A stretch of 10,682 nucleotides of DNA from Actinomycetota bacterium (GCA_003140115.1 PLIQ01000408.1:1-10682); one strand, 5' to 3'; shown: positions 1 to 6,754, counted from the first letter of the stretch. Numbers and translations: made by a program. Notes: generated from the letters alone by a model not told the origin.

Positions 1-537
1 ACCCCCGGCCAGGCGAACATCCAGCCCCGCTTCGACGGCGCCTCCGCGGTGCTGACGCCGTTGGGCTACACGGTGAGCGAGGTGGCGACCGGCGCGACCG
101 CGCCACCTGAGCTGCCAGCCATGAAGGCCTACCTGGTCGGCCACTCCTCGGTGAAGGGCGCGTTCGCCGTAGACGGCGGATCGACGTCGTTCCTCGGTCA
201 GGCGCTCAAGGAGACCGGCATGTCGTCGCTCCCCAACGGCGGCTTCGACACCGAGCCGCTGACGCTCTCCAACATCGCCTCCGGCGCGACCGGCTTCACC
301 ATCTACCAGGACCCCTACCTGCAGGGGTTCCTGCCGACGCTGTACCTGTACCTGTACAACATCTCCGGCGGCACGATCGTCCCGCCCGACACCGACACCG
401 GCCTGAGCTTCATCACCAAGAGCAACTACACCGAATACAACAAGAGCAGCCGGTACCAGGGCTCGACGACCGCGCTCGAGTACGTCCCGCGTCCCGGGGG
501 CGCGATCTCGAACCCGACCGCGACCACCAGCACCTGA
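1..537 (+). CDS. Sugar ABC transporter solute-binding protein, C-terminal part (5' end missing)
   Basis: The reading frame is open from base 1 and ends at TGA 535-537, leaving 178 residues of the C-terminal half. The sequence fits the second lobe of a periplasmic-binding-protein (Peripla_BP_4, ribose-type) receptor. It has a Gly-rich 'VDGGST' turn, an 'IYQDPYLQGFLPTLYLYLYN' helix typical of the hinge-side sugar pocket, and a closing 'VPPDTDTGLSFITKSN' segment. In Actinomycetota such proteins are exported lipoproteins that hand the sugar to the permease; the signal peptide would lie left of the window. The permease and ATPase genes follow in the same direction, which supports a CUT2 importer operon. 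The substrate cannot be read from this fragment. The tail after 'YNKSSRYQG' is low in complexity and probably disordered. Confidence 0.88.
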   Translation, partial: TPGQANIQPRFDGASAVLTPLGYTVSEVATGATAPPELPAMKAYLVGHSSVKGAFAVDGGSTSFLGQALKETGMSSLPNGGFDTEPLTLSNIASGATGFTIYQDPYLQGFLPTLYLYLYNISGGTIVPPDTDTGLSFITKSNYTEYNKSSRYQGSTTALEYVPRPGGAISNPTATTST

Positions 538-567
538 CACATTTGACACATCGCGCGCCAGTCAAGC

Positions 568-626
568 CGGCGGCGGGAGATCGCACGCGGTCCCTTCCCG
601 GGACACGCGACGGTCGCCCGCCGCCG
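568..626 (+). promoter_or_regulatory. Long intercistronic stem-loop between binding-protein and permease genes
   Basis: Bases 568-577 pair perfectly with 617-626 (10 bp). After one mismatch, 579-583 pair with 611-615 (one G-T). After a small internal loop, 586-589 pair with 606-609, and 590-594 pair with 600-604 around a TTCCC loop. This gives 24 base pairs in a 59-base element. No T-run follows, so it is not a classical intrinsic terminator. Stem-loops in this position in sugar importer operons (malE-malF is the known case) protect the upstream message or reduce read-through, so that binding protein exceeds permease. That role is inferred here; the pairing is read directly. Confidence 0.7.
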
Positions 627-687
627 TTGGCGCGCCGCTGACCGGAGGGCCAGATGAAACAGACGACGCGCCTGACAGGGAGGCGAC

Positions 688-1758
688 GTGAGTAACACGA
701 CCGAGCAGAGCGGAATGCTCGTCGGTCTGCCCGGCGGTGGCCCCGGTGGCACCGGCAACGGGGCGATCGGCTGGCTGCGCCGAGGGGCAGGCCTCTTCGG
801 CCGCCAGCGAGAGGCCACCGTCTTCGTGGTCGCCGCGGCCCTGCTGCTGTACTTCGGCCTCACTAACCCCACCACCTTCGGTTCCCGCACCAACGCCATC
901 GATCTGCTGTCGGAGATCGCGGCCCCGATCATCATCATCGCCATCGGCGAGGTGCTGCTGCTGATCTGCGGTGAGATCGACCTGTCGGTAGGCTTCACGT
1001 TCACCCTGGCGCCGTTCCTGATGTATTTCCTGATCGCCTACGACGGCGTGCCGGTGATCCTGGCCATCATCATCACGCTGATCTTCGGCCTGGTCGTGGG
1101 CGCGGTCAACGCGTTCCTCACCGTGACGCTCGGGCTGCCGTCGTTCATCGCCACGCTCGGTACATCGTTCATCCTGTACGGCGTGGTCCTCACCACGTCC
1201 CACGGCGAGCCGGCTACGCTGCCGGCCTCCACCGAGCACATCGGGAAGTTCTTCGGCAACGAGACCACCAGCGCCTGGGGCTGGTCCGCGATCATCTGGG
1301 CCGTCCTGATCGTGGTTATCTTCCACATCGTGCTCACCCAGACCCGCTGGGGTCTGCACACGGTCGCGGTGGGCGGCAACCAGCTCGGTGCGCGGGAAGC
1401 TGGCATCAGCGTGGCCCGGATCAAGTACGGGAACTTCATGATGACCGGCATGCTCGGTGCGCTGGTCGGCCTCCAGGTGGCCTTCTACGACAACACGATC
1501 GACCCGAGCGCCGGCGGGTACCAGTACATGTTCTACGCGGTCGCCGCCGCGGTCCTGGGCGGGACCGCGCTGCTGGGCGGCGCGGGCACGATCCTCGGCG
1601 CGGGCCTCGGCGCCCTCCTGCTGGCGGTCTTCATCGACGGATTCGCGATCATCGGGATCAGCGCCAACCCGCTGCTCATCGTGTTCGGCGCCGGCGTCGT
1701 GGTGGCCATGATCGCGAACGTGCAACTAGGGCGGCTGCGAGAGGCGGGGAGGACCTGA
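688..1758 (+). CDS. Sugar ABC transporter permease, RbsC/CUT2 family
   Basis: This is a 356-residue integral membrane protein with about eight to ten hydrophobic segments, the first near residues 43-60. It forms the sugar channel, probably as a homodimer in the cytoplasmic membrane. Family marks of BPD_transp_2 (RbsC-like) permeases are present: 'GEIDLSVG' at 95-102 after the second membrane helix, a cytoplasmic loop near 222-244 ('AVGGNQLGAREAGISVARIK') that should meet the ATPase, and the Gly-rich 'VLGGTALLGGAGTILG' helix near the C-terminus. The N-terminus is Gly-rich (about 13-28) and probably cytoplasmic. GTG 688 is chosen because AGGGAGG lies at 677-683. The gene follows the binding protein by 150 bases and its TGA overlaps the ATPase ATG (TGATG), so the two are likely translationally coupled. 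Confidence 0.93.
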   Translation: MSNTTEQSGMLVGLPGGGPGGTGNGAIGWLRRGAGLFGRQREATVFVVAAALLLYFGLTNPTTFGSRTNAIDLLSEIAAPIIIIAIGEVLLLICGEIDLSVGFTFTLAPFLMYFLIAYDGVPVILAIIITLIFGLVVGAVNAFLTVTLGLPSFIATLGTSFILYGVVLTTSHGEPATLPASTEHIGKFFGNETTSAWGWSAIIWAVLIVVIFHIVLTQTRWGLHTVAVGGNQLGAREAGISVARIKYGNFMMTGMLGALVGLQVAFYDNTIDPSAGGYQYMFYAVAAAVLGGTALLGGAGTILGAGLGALLLAVFIDGFAIIGISANPLLIVFGAGVVVAMIANVQLGRLREAGRT

Positions 1759-2600
1759 TGACCACGGCACCGGAAGGCCAGGTCGCGCCGGACGGCGCGC
1801 ACGCAGACATCCTGCGGGTCGAGCACATCTCCAAGCGCTACGGGGCGGTCACCGCGCTGATCGACATCAACATGCGCCTGGCTCGCGCCGAGGTGCTCGG
1901 CCTGATCGGGGACAACGGCGCGGGCAAATCCACCCTGCTCAAGATCCTGTGCGGCTTCCAGCCGCCCACCAGCGGGCACATCTTCCTGGACGGCCAGGAG
2001 ATCACGCTCAAGTCCGTGGACCAGGCGCGCTCGCTGGGCATCGACGCGGTCTACCAGGACCTCGCGCTGGTCAACCAGCTGACCGTGTACCACAACATGT
2101 TCCTCAACCGGGAGCGAGTCCGCTGGCCGCTGCTGAACAACCGGTCCATGCGCAACGAGGCCCGCAGGCGTCTCGATGCGATGGGGCTGAAGATCCCGAA
2201 CGTCAACGCGGAGGTGGCCAAGCTGTCCGGCGGGCAGCGGCAGGCCATCGCGGTGGCGCGCTCGGTGTACTCCAACCCGAAGGTCCTGCTGCTGGATGAG
2301 CCGCTGGCCGCCATGGGGGTCAAGGAGGGCGCGATCATCCTGGACCTGGTCCGGGAGCTGAAGGAGCAGGGCAATGTCTCGATCATCATCATCGCGCATA
2401 ACTACGGCCAGATCCTCGAGGTCTGCGACCGGGTCAACCTGATCCAGGGTGGCAAGATCACCCTGGACAAGTACGCGTCGGAAACCTCGGCCCAGGAGCT
2501 CACCGACCTGGTCGTCGCCGAGTACCGCAAAGCGCTCGAGGACCGCCAACGCTCCGCCGCGTCCTCATCGAGTCTGGGCGAAACCCCAAGGTCGCAGTAG
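1758..2600 (+). CDS. Sugar ABC transporter ATP-binding protein, single-domain (CUT2, FrcA-like)
   Basis: This 280-residue protein has one ATPase domain and powers the importer from the cytoplasmic side. Walker A is GDNGAGKST at 51-59, the Q-loop is at Q100 in 'VYQDLAL', the ABC signature LSGGQRQ is at 156-162, Walker B is VLLLDEP at 176-182, the D-loop region is 'LAAMGVKE', and the switch histidine is H214. RbsA-type ATPases fuse two such domains in about 500 residues. This one is half that size and complete, as in the FrcA group, so it should act as a homodimer. Its ATG at 1758 shares one base with the permease stop, marking a tight operon. The C-terminal 20 residues are Ser/Arg-rich and probably unstructured. 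The next gene starts 53 bases on, after a likely promoter of its own. Confidence 0.95.
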   Translation: MTTAPEGQVAPDGAHADILRVEHISKRYGAVTALIDINMRLARAEVLGLIGDNGAGKSTLLKILCGFQPPTSGHIFLDGQEITLKSVDQARSLGIDAVYQDLALVNQLTVYHNMFLNRERVRWPLLNNRSMRNEARRRLDAMGLKIPNVNAEVAKLSGGQRQAIAVARSVYSNPKVLLLDEPLAAMGVKEGAIILDLVRELKEQGNVSIIIIAHNYGQILEVCDRVNLIQGGKITLDKYASETSAQELTDLVVAEYRKALEDRQRSAASSSSLGETPRSQ

Positions 2601-2641
2601 CCGCACCGCCGCGGCGAGCCAGGAGAGCCCGGGCCTTAGGG

Positions 2642-2647
2642 CATGAT
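2642..2647 (+). promoter_or_regulatory. Predicted -10 element for leaderless peptidase mRNA
   Basis: CATGAT lies six bases upstream of ATG 2654, the spacing at which transcription would begin on the A of the start codon. No clear -35 is visible and no good Shine-Dalgarno precedes the ATG. Because CATGAT departs from TANNNT at its first base, this is weaker than the elements before the GNAT and MarR genes. Confidence 0.4.
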
Positions 2648-2653
2648 GGGGGC

Positions 2654-4270
2654 ATGTTGATGCCTCGCCCGGGGGGGCGCGGGGTGCGGGGCGGCGCGGC
2701 GGCGCTGACCATCGCGGTGGCTGCGCTGATCGCGGTCACCGCCTGTACCTCGCCCGCATCCACGGCCGCCGGTCCGCCGAGTTCGGCCGGAACCACGCCG
2801 TCAGATCCGGCTACCGGCAGCGCCCAGGACGCCGGGCCGATCGTGCCGACCGCCAGCACGCTGCGGTGGCACTCCTGCGCCGGGGCGACCGCCGAGATGG
2901 GCATCCGGGAATGCACGATGCTGAGCGTGCCGGTGAACTACGCCGACCCGGGCGGCCGGCACATCAGCCTGGCCCTGGACATGGTCCCGGCCACCGCCCC
3001 GGTGAGCCAGCAGCAGGGGATCCTGCTGGTCAACCCGGGCGGTCCCGGCGGCAGCGGACTGTCCCTGGCCGCCGAGGTAGCCGAAGAGCTCAGCCCCAGC
3101 GTGGCGCGGGACTACGACATCATCGGCTTCGACCCGCGCGGCGTCGGGTCCTCGGTGCCCCAGCTCAGCTGCGACCCGTCCTTCTTCTCCGGCCCGCTGC
3201 CGAACTTCATTCCGGCCAGCGCCGCCGCCGAGCAGGTCCTCATCAACCGGGCGAAAACGTACGCCAATGACTGCGAGCAGAAATTCGGCTGGCTGCTTCC
3301 GTATATGACCACCGAAAACGTGGCCCGCGATCTGGACTCCATCCGCGCCGCGTTCGGCGTGGCGAAGATCAACTATTTCGCGTTCTCCTACGGCACCTAT
3401 ATCGGTCAGGTCTACGCGACGCTTTTCCCCCAGCGTGTCCGCCGGATGGTCCTGGACAGCACCGTCGATCCCACCGGGGTCTGGTACACCGACAACATCG
3501 ACCAGGACTACGCCTTCCAGGGCCGGATCAACGCGTTCTACGCCTGGGTGGCCCAGTACGACAGCTCCTATGACCTCGGCAGCACCGCCGCCCAGGTCCG
3601 GACCGCCTGGTACCGGGCCCGTAACCAGTTGCTGGCCCACCCCGTCAACGGGACGATCGGGGCCGACGAGTTCGACGCCACCTTCCTGCTCGGCGGCTAC
3701 GACGACCAGCTGTGGCCGGGCCTGGCCCAGGCGCTCTCCTCGTACCTGAACCAGGCAGACACCCTGGACCTGATCGGCCAGTACCAGTCGTACGGCGTTC
3801 AGAACGAGAACGAGTTCGCCGTCTACAACGCGGTCCAGTGCTCGGACGTCAGCTGGCCGCGCAGCTGGGCCTACTGGACATCGGACAACGAGATGGTCTA
3901 TCGCCAGGCCCCGTACGAGACGTGGGACAACGCCTGGTATAACGCCGCGTGCGCGTTCTGGCCGGTGCCCGGGCCCGCCAAGCCGCTGCAGATCAAGGGC
4001 GCCGGACTGCCCGGCATCTTGATGCTGCAGGGCACGCTGGACGCGGCCACCCCGTACGCGGGCGCCCAGGACGCGCACAAGCTGCTCCCGTCGGCCCGGA
4101 TGGTGGTGGTGGAGGGCGGCGGCAACCACGGGCAGTCGTTCGAGCAGCCGCCGGACACCTGTGTCCAGAACTACCTGAACGCCTATCTCGCCACCGGAGC
4201 CCTGCCGCAGGGCGCCGGGCTGGTCAACGCCACCTGCCCGGCCGTGCCGGATCCGACGCCGGGGAGCTAG
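2654..4270 (+). CDS. Secreted lipoprotein alpha/beta-hydrolase, Tap/SlpD-like tripeptidyl aminopeptidase (S33)
   Basis: This 538-residue exported hydrolase probably trims short peptides from the N-terminus outside the membrane. Residues 1-31 form a lipoprotein signal with an Arg-rich start, a hydrophobic core and the lipobox V-T-A-C with Cys31. An Ala/Ser/Thr/Pro linker follows. The oxyanion-hole motif NPGGPGGSG is at 127-135. The nucleophile is Ser245 in A-F-S-Y-G, the acid Asp463 in 'GTLDAATPY' and the base His492 in 'GGNHGQ', so the triad is complete. The region after about 390 matches the TAP-like C-terminal domain. Several cysteines outside the signal may form disulfides. The first Gly of the usual G-x-S-x-G elbow is Ala. 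ATG 2660 is a second in-frame start. The peptide substrate is unknown; a proline iminopeptidase-like specificity is the main alternative. Confidence 0.88.
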   Translation: MLMPRPGGRGVRGGAAALTIAVAALIAVTACTSPASTAAGPPSSAGTTPSDPATGSAQDAGPIVPTASTLRWHSCAGATAEMGIRECTMLSVPVNYADPGGRHISLALDMVPATAPVSQQQGILLVNPGGPGGSGLSLAAEVAEELSPSVARDYDIIGFDPRGVGSSVPQLSCDPSFFSGPLPNFIPASAAAEQVLINRAKTYANDCEQKFGWLLPYMTTENVARDLDSIRAAFGVAKINYFAFSYGTYIGQVYATLFPQRVRRMVLDSTVDPTGVWYTDNIDQDYAFQGRINAFYAWVAQYDSSYDLGSTAAQVRTAWYRARNQLLAHPVNGTIGADEFDATFLLGGYDDQLWPGLAQALSSYLNQADTLDLIGQYQSYGVQNENEFAVYNAVQCSDVSWPRSWAYWTSDNEMVYRQAPYETWDNAWYNAACAFWPVPGPAKPLQIKGAGLPGILMLQGTLDAATPYAGAQDAHKLLPSARMVVVEGGGNHGQSFEQPPDTCVQNYLNAYLATGALPQGAGLVNATCPAVPDPTPGS

Positions 4271-4311
4271 AGCGTGTTCGGGATGAGACTTTCCGGCCCT
4301 ATTGCCCCGTG

Positions 4312-4317
4312 TAGGCT
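4312..4317 (+). promoter_or_regulatory. Predicted -10 element for leaderless GNAT mRNA
   Basis: TAGGCT fits TANNNT and lies exactly six bases before ATG 4324, with no Shine-Dalgarno in between, so the message is predicted to start on the ATG. A weak -35 candidate (ACTTTC, 4288-4293) is 18 bases upstream. The 53-base gap to the peptidase gene holds this promoter and only a weak 5-bp hairpin (4279-4295). Confidence 0.6.
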
Positions 4318-4323
4318 GGCTCT

Positions 4324-5178
4324 ATGTTGCGGGTAAAGCCTCCGTCGCCCGCGGTCCGGCTGCTCGATGAACGGGATCGGGGCGCGGTACTCGCCATCTG
4401 CGATCGCGATCCGGTGACCAACGTATTCGTAAGCTCCCGAGTGCGCGCCCTCGGCCTGGAACCCGGTCGGCTCGGCGCCCAGCTGTGGGGCCACGGGACC
4501 GGCGGCCGGCTGCAATCGCTGTGCTATTCGGGCGCCAACCTGGTCCCGGTCGCGGCCACGCCCGATGCGGTCGTGGCCTTCGCGGACCGGGCGCTGAAGC
4601 AGGGACGGCGGTGCTCATCCGTGGTCGGGCCGGCCGGCGAGGTCCAGGCGCTGTGGGCCTTGCTGCGGCCGCGGTGGGGACCGGCGCGGGAGATCCGTCC
4701 CGTGCAGCCGGTCATGGTCATCACCGGGCCGCCGCTGGTGCCGCCCGACCCGCTGGTCCGCCGGGTCCGCATGGAGGACCTCGACGTCCTGTGGCCGGCC
4801 TGCGTGGCGATGTTCACCGAGGAGGTGGGCGTCTCGCCGACCTCCGGGGACGGCGGCGCCTCCTACCGGGCCCGCCTGGAACAACTGATCCGGGGCGGCC
4901 GGGCCTTCGCCCGGATCGAGGACGGAAAGGTGATCTTCAAGGCCGAGATCGGGGCGGTGACCCCGCAGGCCTGCCAGGTGCAAGGCGTCTGGGTGCGGCC
5001 CGAATGCCGCGGCCAGGGCCTGGCCGCCCCCGGCATGGCCGCGGTCGTGGTCGAGTCGGCCCGGTCGATCGCCCCGGTGGTCTCGCTCTACGTCAACGAC
5101 TTCAACCAGCCGGCCCGCGCGGCCTACCGCCGGGTCGGCTTCGCCGACACCGGCCAGTTCATGTCCGTCATGTTCTAG
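4324..5178 (+). CDS. DUF4081 domain / GNAT family N-acetyltransferase
   Basis: This 284-residue cytoplasmic protein has two parts. The N-terminal part (about 10-125) resembles DUF4081, a divergent GNAT-like fold. The C-terminal part (about 145-284) is a GNAT domain with the acetyl-CoA motif R229-G-Q-G-L-A234 after 'VWVRPEC', then 'SLYVNDFNQPARAAYRRVGF' with Tyr268 as the probable acid. The architecture and closing sequence match an actinobacterial family that includes Mycobacterium tuberculosis Rv2867c. The acceptor is not established as far as I know. In mycobacteria the gene lies beside ispG, rip1 and dxr; here it stands between a peptidase and a MarR gene. Its promoter appears leaderless, and its stop lies within a CTAG shared with the convergent MarR gene. 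Confidence 0.88.
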   Translation: MLRVKPPSPAVRLLDERDRGAVLAICDRDPVTNVFVSSRVRALGLEPGRLGAQLWGHGTGGRLQSLCYSGANLVPVAATPDAVVAFADRALKQGRRCSSVVGPAGEVQALWALLRPRWGPAREIRPVQPVMVITGPPLVPPDPLVRRVRMEDLDVLWPACVAMFTEEVGVSPTSGDGGASYRARLEQLIRGGRAFARIEDGKVIFKAEIGAVTPQACQVQGVWVRPECRGQGLAAPGMAAVVVESARSIAPVVSLYVNDFNQPARAAYRRVGFADTGQFMSVMF

Positions 5179-5654
5179 TCGCGGTCGCGGATCTTGCGCA
5201 GGTAGTCGACGATCGGCTGGAAGGCGGACCGGATCTCCTCCTGCTGGCGCGGCGAGAGCCGGTCGATGAAGTGACGGCGGACGTTCTCCACGTGGTGCGG
5301 TGCGACGCGCTCGATCGTCTCGAACCCCGCCTTGCTCAGCACCGCGAACGTGCCGCGCTTGTCGCCCTCACAATCGTCGCGCCGGACCAGGCCGCGCTTT
5401 TCCATGCGCGAGATCTGGTGCGACAGCCGGCTCCGGGACTGGCTGGTGGCGTCGGCGAGATCGGTCATCCGCAGGCGGTGATCCGGCGCCTCGGACAATT
5501 CGACCAAGATCTCGTAGTCGCGACCGTTCAGCCCGAATTCGGTCAGCTCGCGGTCGAGCTGGCGCATGAGCAGCTGGCTCAGCCGGACGGTCGCCCGCCA
5601 GGCCTGCTGCTCTTCGCTGGTCAGCCACTGCGGCTGTCCGTCTGTACCGGGCAT
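5175..5654 (-). CDS. MarR family transcriptional regulator
   Basis: This 159-residue winged-helix regulator should bind DNA as a dimer and respond to a small ligand. The N-terminal dimerisation helices span about 14-40. The recognition helix region is 'TSQSRSRLSHQISRMEKRGLV' (about 70-90). The wing carries 'GDKRGTFAVLS' with D98, R100 and G101, as usual for the family. The long C-terminal helix returns to the dimer interface. A single Cys95 beside the wing could allow thiol sensing, but this is only a possibility. The gene converges on the GNAT gene with a four-base overlap and is divergent from the gene at 5789, which, with the GNAT gene, is a candidate target besides its own promoter. The start is fixed by a TAGATT element six bases upstream. 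Confidence 0.92.
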   Translation of the reverse strand: MPGTDGQPQWLTSEEQQAWRATVRLSQLLMRQLDRELTEFGLNGRDYEILVELSEAPDHRLRMTDLADATSQSRSRLSHQISRMEKRGLVRRDDCEGDKRGTFAVLSKAGFETIERVAPHHVENVRRHFIDRLSPRQQEEIRSAFQPIVDYLRKIRDRD

Positions 5655-5660
5655 ATGCCG

Positions 5661-5666
5661 AATCTA
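5661..5666 (-). promoter_or_regulatory. Predicted -10 element for leaderless marR-type mRNA
   Basis: On the minus strand TAGATT is followed by exactly six bases (CGGCAT) and then the ATG of the MarR gene, with no ribosome binding site. This is the best -10 match in the window. No good -35 is seen at 17-18 bases. Confidence 0.62.
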
Positions 5667-5689
5667 CCCTGTTGCCCGAGGGGCTCGCG

Positions 5690-5699
5690 TCGGGCCCGA
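5690..5699. promoter_or_regulatory. Palindrome TCGGGCCCGA upstream of the MarR promoter, possible operator
   Basis: This perfect 10-bp palindrome lies where the -35 region of the MarR promoter begins and about 90 bases before the divergent gene's start. MarR proteins usually repress their own promoter through such sites, but GC-rich palindromes also occur by chance here, so confidence is low. Confidence 0.25.
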
Positions 5700-5755
5700 G
5701 ATCGGTCGTACCATGACTGGCGAATGTCGCGCTTATTTCTCACCGACGAGTCGAC

Positions 5756-5779
5756 AACGGACGAACGGACGAACGGACG
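5756..5779 (+). repeat. Three perfect tandem copies of AACGGACG in a 5' leader
   Basis: The 8-bp unit occurs at 5756-5763, 5764-5771 and 5772-5779. The array ends nine bases before GTG 5789 and abuts the GAGG ribosome binding site (5779-5782). Just upstream is an inverted repeat CGAC-GA-GTCG (5744-5753). Eight is not a multiple of three, and the array is untranslated in the gene's frame. Confidence 0.85.
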
Positions 5780-5788
5780 AGGGAGACC

Positions 5789-6754
5789 GTGCCCGAGGCG
5801 ATGCCGGGAAATTCCGCCGCACCCACTGGCGCACCCACCGGCGCGGCGGCCGCCGCGGCGTATATCCGCGAGTTGTTGCTGCGCCCGGGCCGGTACCGGC
5901 GCCAATGGGAGCAGTACGCCGAGCGGAGCAGGGCCGGACAGGTCAACCAGCTCGCGGTGGCGGAGGTGCTCGCGCGTTACCTGGGCCAGCATCCGCGGAC
6001 CGAAGCCGACCTCGACGTGCTGCCCCGTCAGCTGAAGGACACCGCCTCCCGCGCGCTATCGGGCAAGCTGCTCAGCAAGGGCACGCTGGTCCTGTTCATG
6101 GACGCCTTCGGGCTCGCCGCGGCGGAGCGCGAGCAGTTGCTCAAGCTGTGGGAAGGGACCGCGCACGTCCGCGTGCTGTCCGGCCCGCGGGCGATTCGCG
6201 ACGATAAGGCCAGCATGCTCGGCAGCCGCCGGGTCAAGACGCTGTCCCTGCACGATCACCATTATGTCGGGCCCGACGGAATGCCGGTTAAGCATCGGGT
6301 TATCCATGTGATCGAGGCGATTGCCGACGGCGTCGACCGCATTCCCTACCGGGCGGATACGAATGCGCTGACCATTGAGGCGGCCCAGGGTTTCAGCGGC
6401 CTCGCCGGTCCGGTCTACCAGCCGATTGCCGAACTCTTCGTGGTCGATATGCTCCTAGCCAAGCCGCTGCTGGCCGGGGAAACGGCGACGCTGGAGTACT
6501 CGGCGAGTTTCCACTACGCGGAGCCTCCGCCGCCGGAGTTCCGCCGGGTGGTGCAAGCCTTCGTGGAGAACCTCGATATACGAGTTGAGTTTCATCCGGA
6601 TAAACTGCCGAGAAACGTGGAATGGGCGGTATGGGACGGCCTGGACGGACCTATCGTAGAACGCGAGCACGTCGCCCTGGACAGTCAGTTCGCGGTGCAC
6701 AGGTACCTGCGGCTGGCCGAGAAGACGGCGGCCGGCTTTCATTGGGACTGGTAG
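5789..6754 (+). CDS. Conserved actinobacterial protein with helix-turn-helix-like N-terminus, function unknown
   Basis: The product has 321 residues. I do not recognise a named family with a tested role. Residues about 50-120 are helical and resemble the divergent XRE-type region of actinobacterial regulators, with 'SRALSGKLLSKGTLVLFMDAFGL' from residue 87 and the closing 'LLKLWEG'. From about 145 a separate domain begins with 'KTLSLHDHHYVGPDGMP', rich in His, followed by beta-type segments ending 'GFHWDW'. There is no signal peptide or membrane helix. GTG 5789 is chosen for its GAGG at 5779-5782; ATG 5801 is an in-frame alternative. The 3' third uses codons that are rare in its neighbours (ATA 6578, AGA 6611, plus GTT, TTT and AAA nearby), which suggests a different history or low expression. 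A DNA-binding sensor is plausible but unproven. Confidence 0.72.
   Translation: MPEAMPGNSAAPTGAPTGAAAAAAYIRELLLRPGRYRRQWEQYAERSRAGQVNQLAVAEVLARYLGQHPRTEADLDVLPRQLKDTASRALSGKLLSKGTLVLFMDAFGLAAAEREQLLKLWEGTAHVRVLSGPRAIRDDKASMLGSRRVKTLSLHDHHYVGPDGMPVKHRVIHVIEAIADGVDRIPYRADTNALTIEAAQGFSGLAGPVYQPIAELFVVDMLLAKPLLAGETATLEYSASFHYAEPPPPEFRRVVQAFVENLDIRVEFHPDKLPRNVEWAVWDGLDGPIVEREHVALDSQFAVHRYLRLAEKTAAGFHWDW

Noticed and set aside
535..552. Direct repeat TGACACATT / TGACACATC containing a perfect TTGACA (543-548), suggesting a promoter for the permease
   Set aside because: No -10-like hexamer occurs 16-19 bases downstream; that position is GC-rich stem-loop. The first repeat is also part of the binding-protein stop codon.
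562..1725. Long minus-strand open frame opposite the permease
   Set aside because: Its product is a low-complexity mix of His, Asp, Arg and Gln typical of the antisense of a GC-rich gene, and the plus strand encodes a clear RbsC-type permease.
2607..2634. Palindromes CGCCGCGGCG and GCCCGGGC after the ATPase gene as a terminator
   Set aside because: Both are palindromes without a loop, are not followed by a T-run, and are expected by chance in such GC-rich DNA.
2801..4129. 442-codon minus-strand open frame opposite the peptidase
   Set aside because: No family motifs, and it is antisense to a gene with a full catalytic triad and lipoprotein signal.
4485..6035. 516-codon plus-strand open frame spanning the GNAT, MarR and downstream regions
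   Set aside because: It is in the wrong frame for GNAT, is Arg/Gly/Pro-rich without motifs, and runs across recognised genes on both strands.
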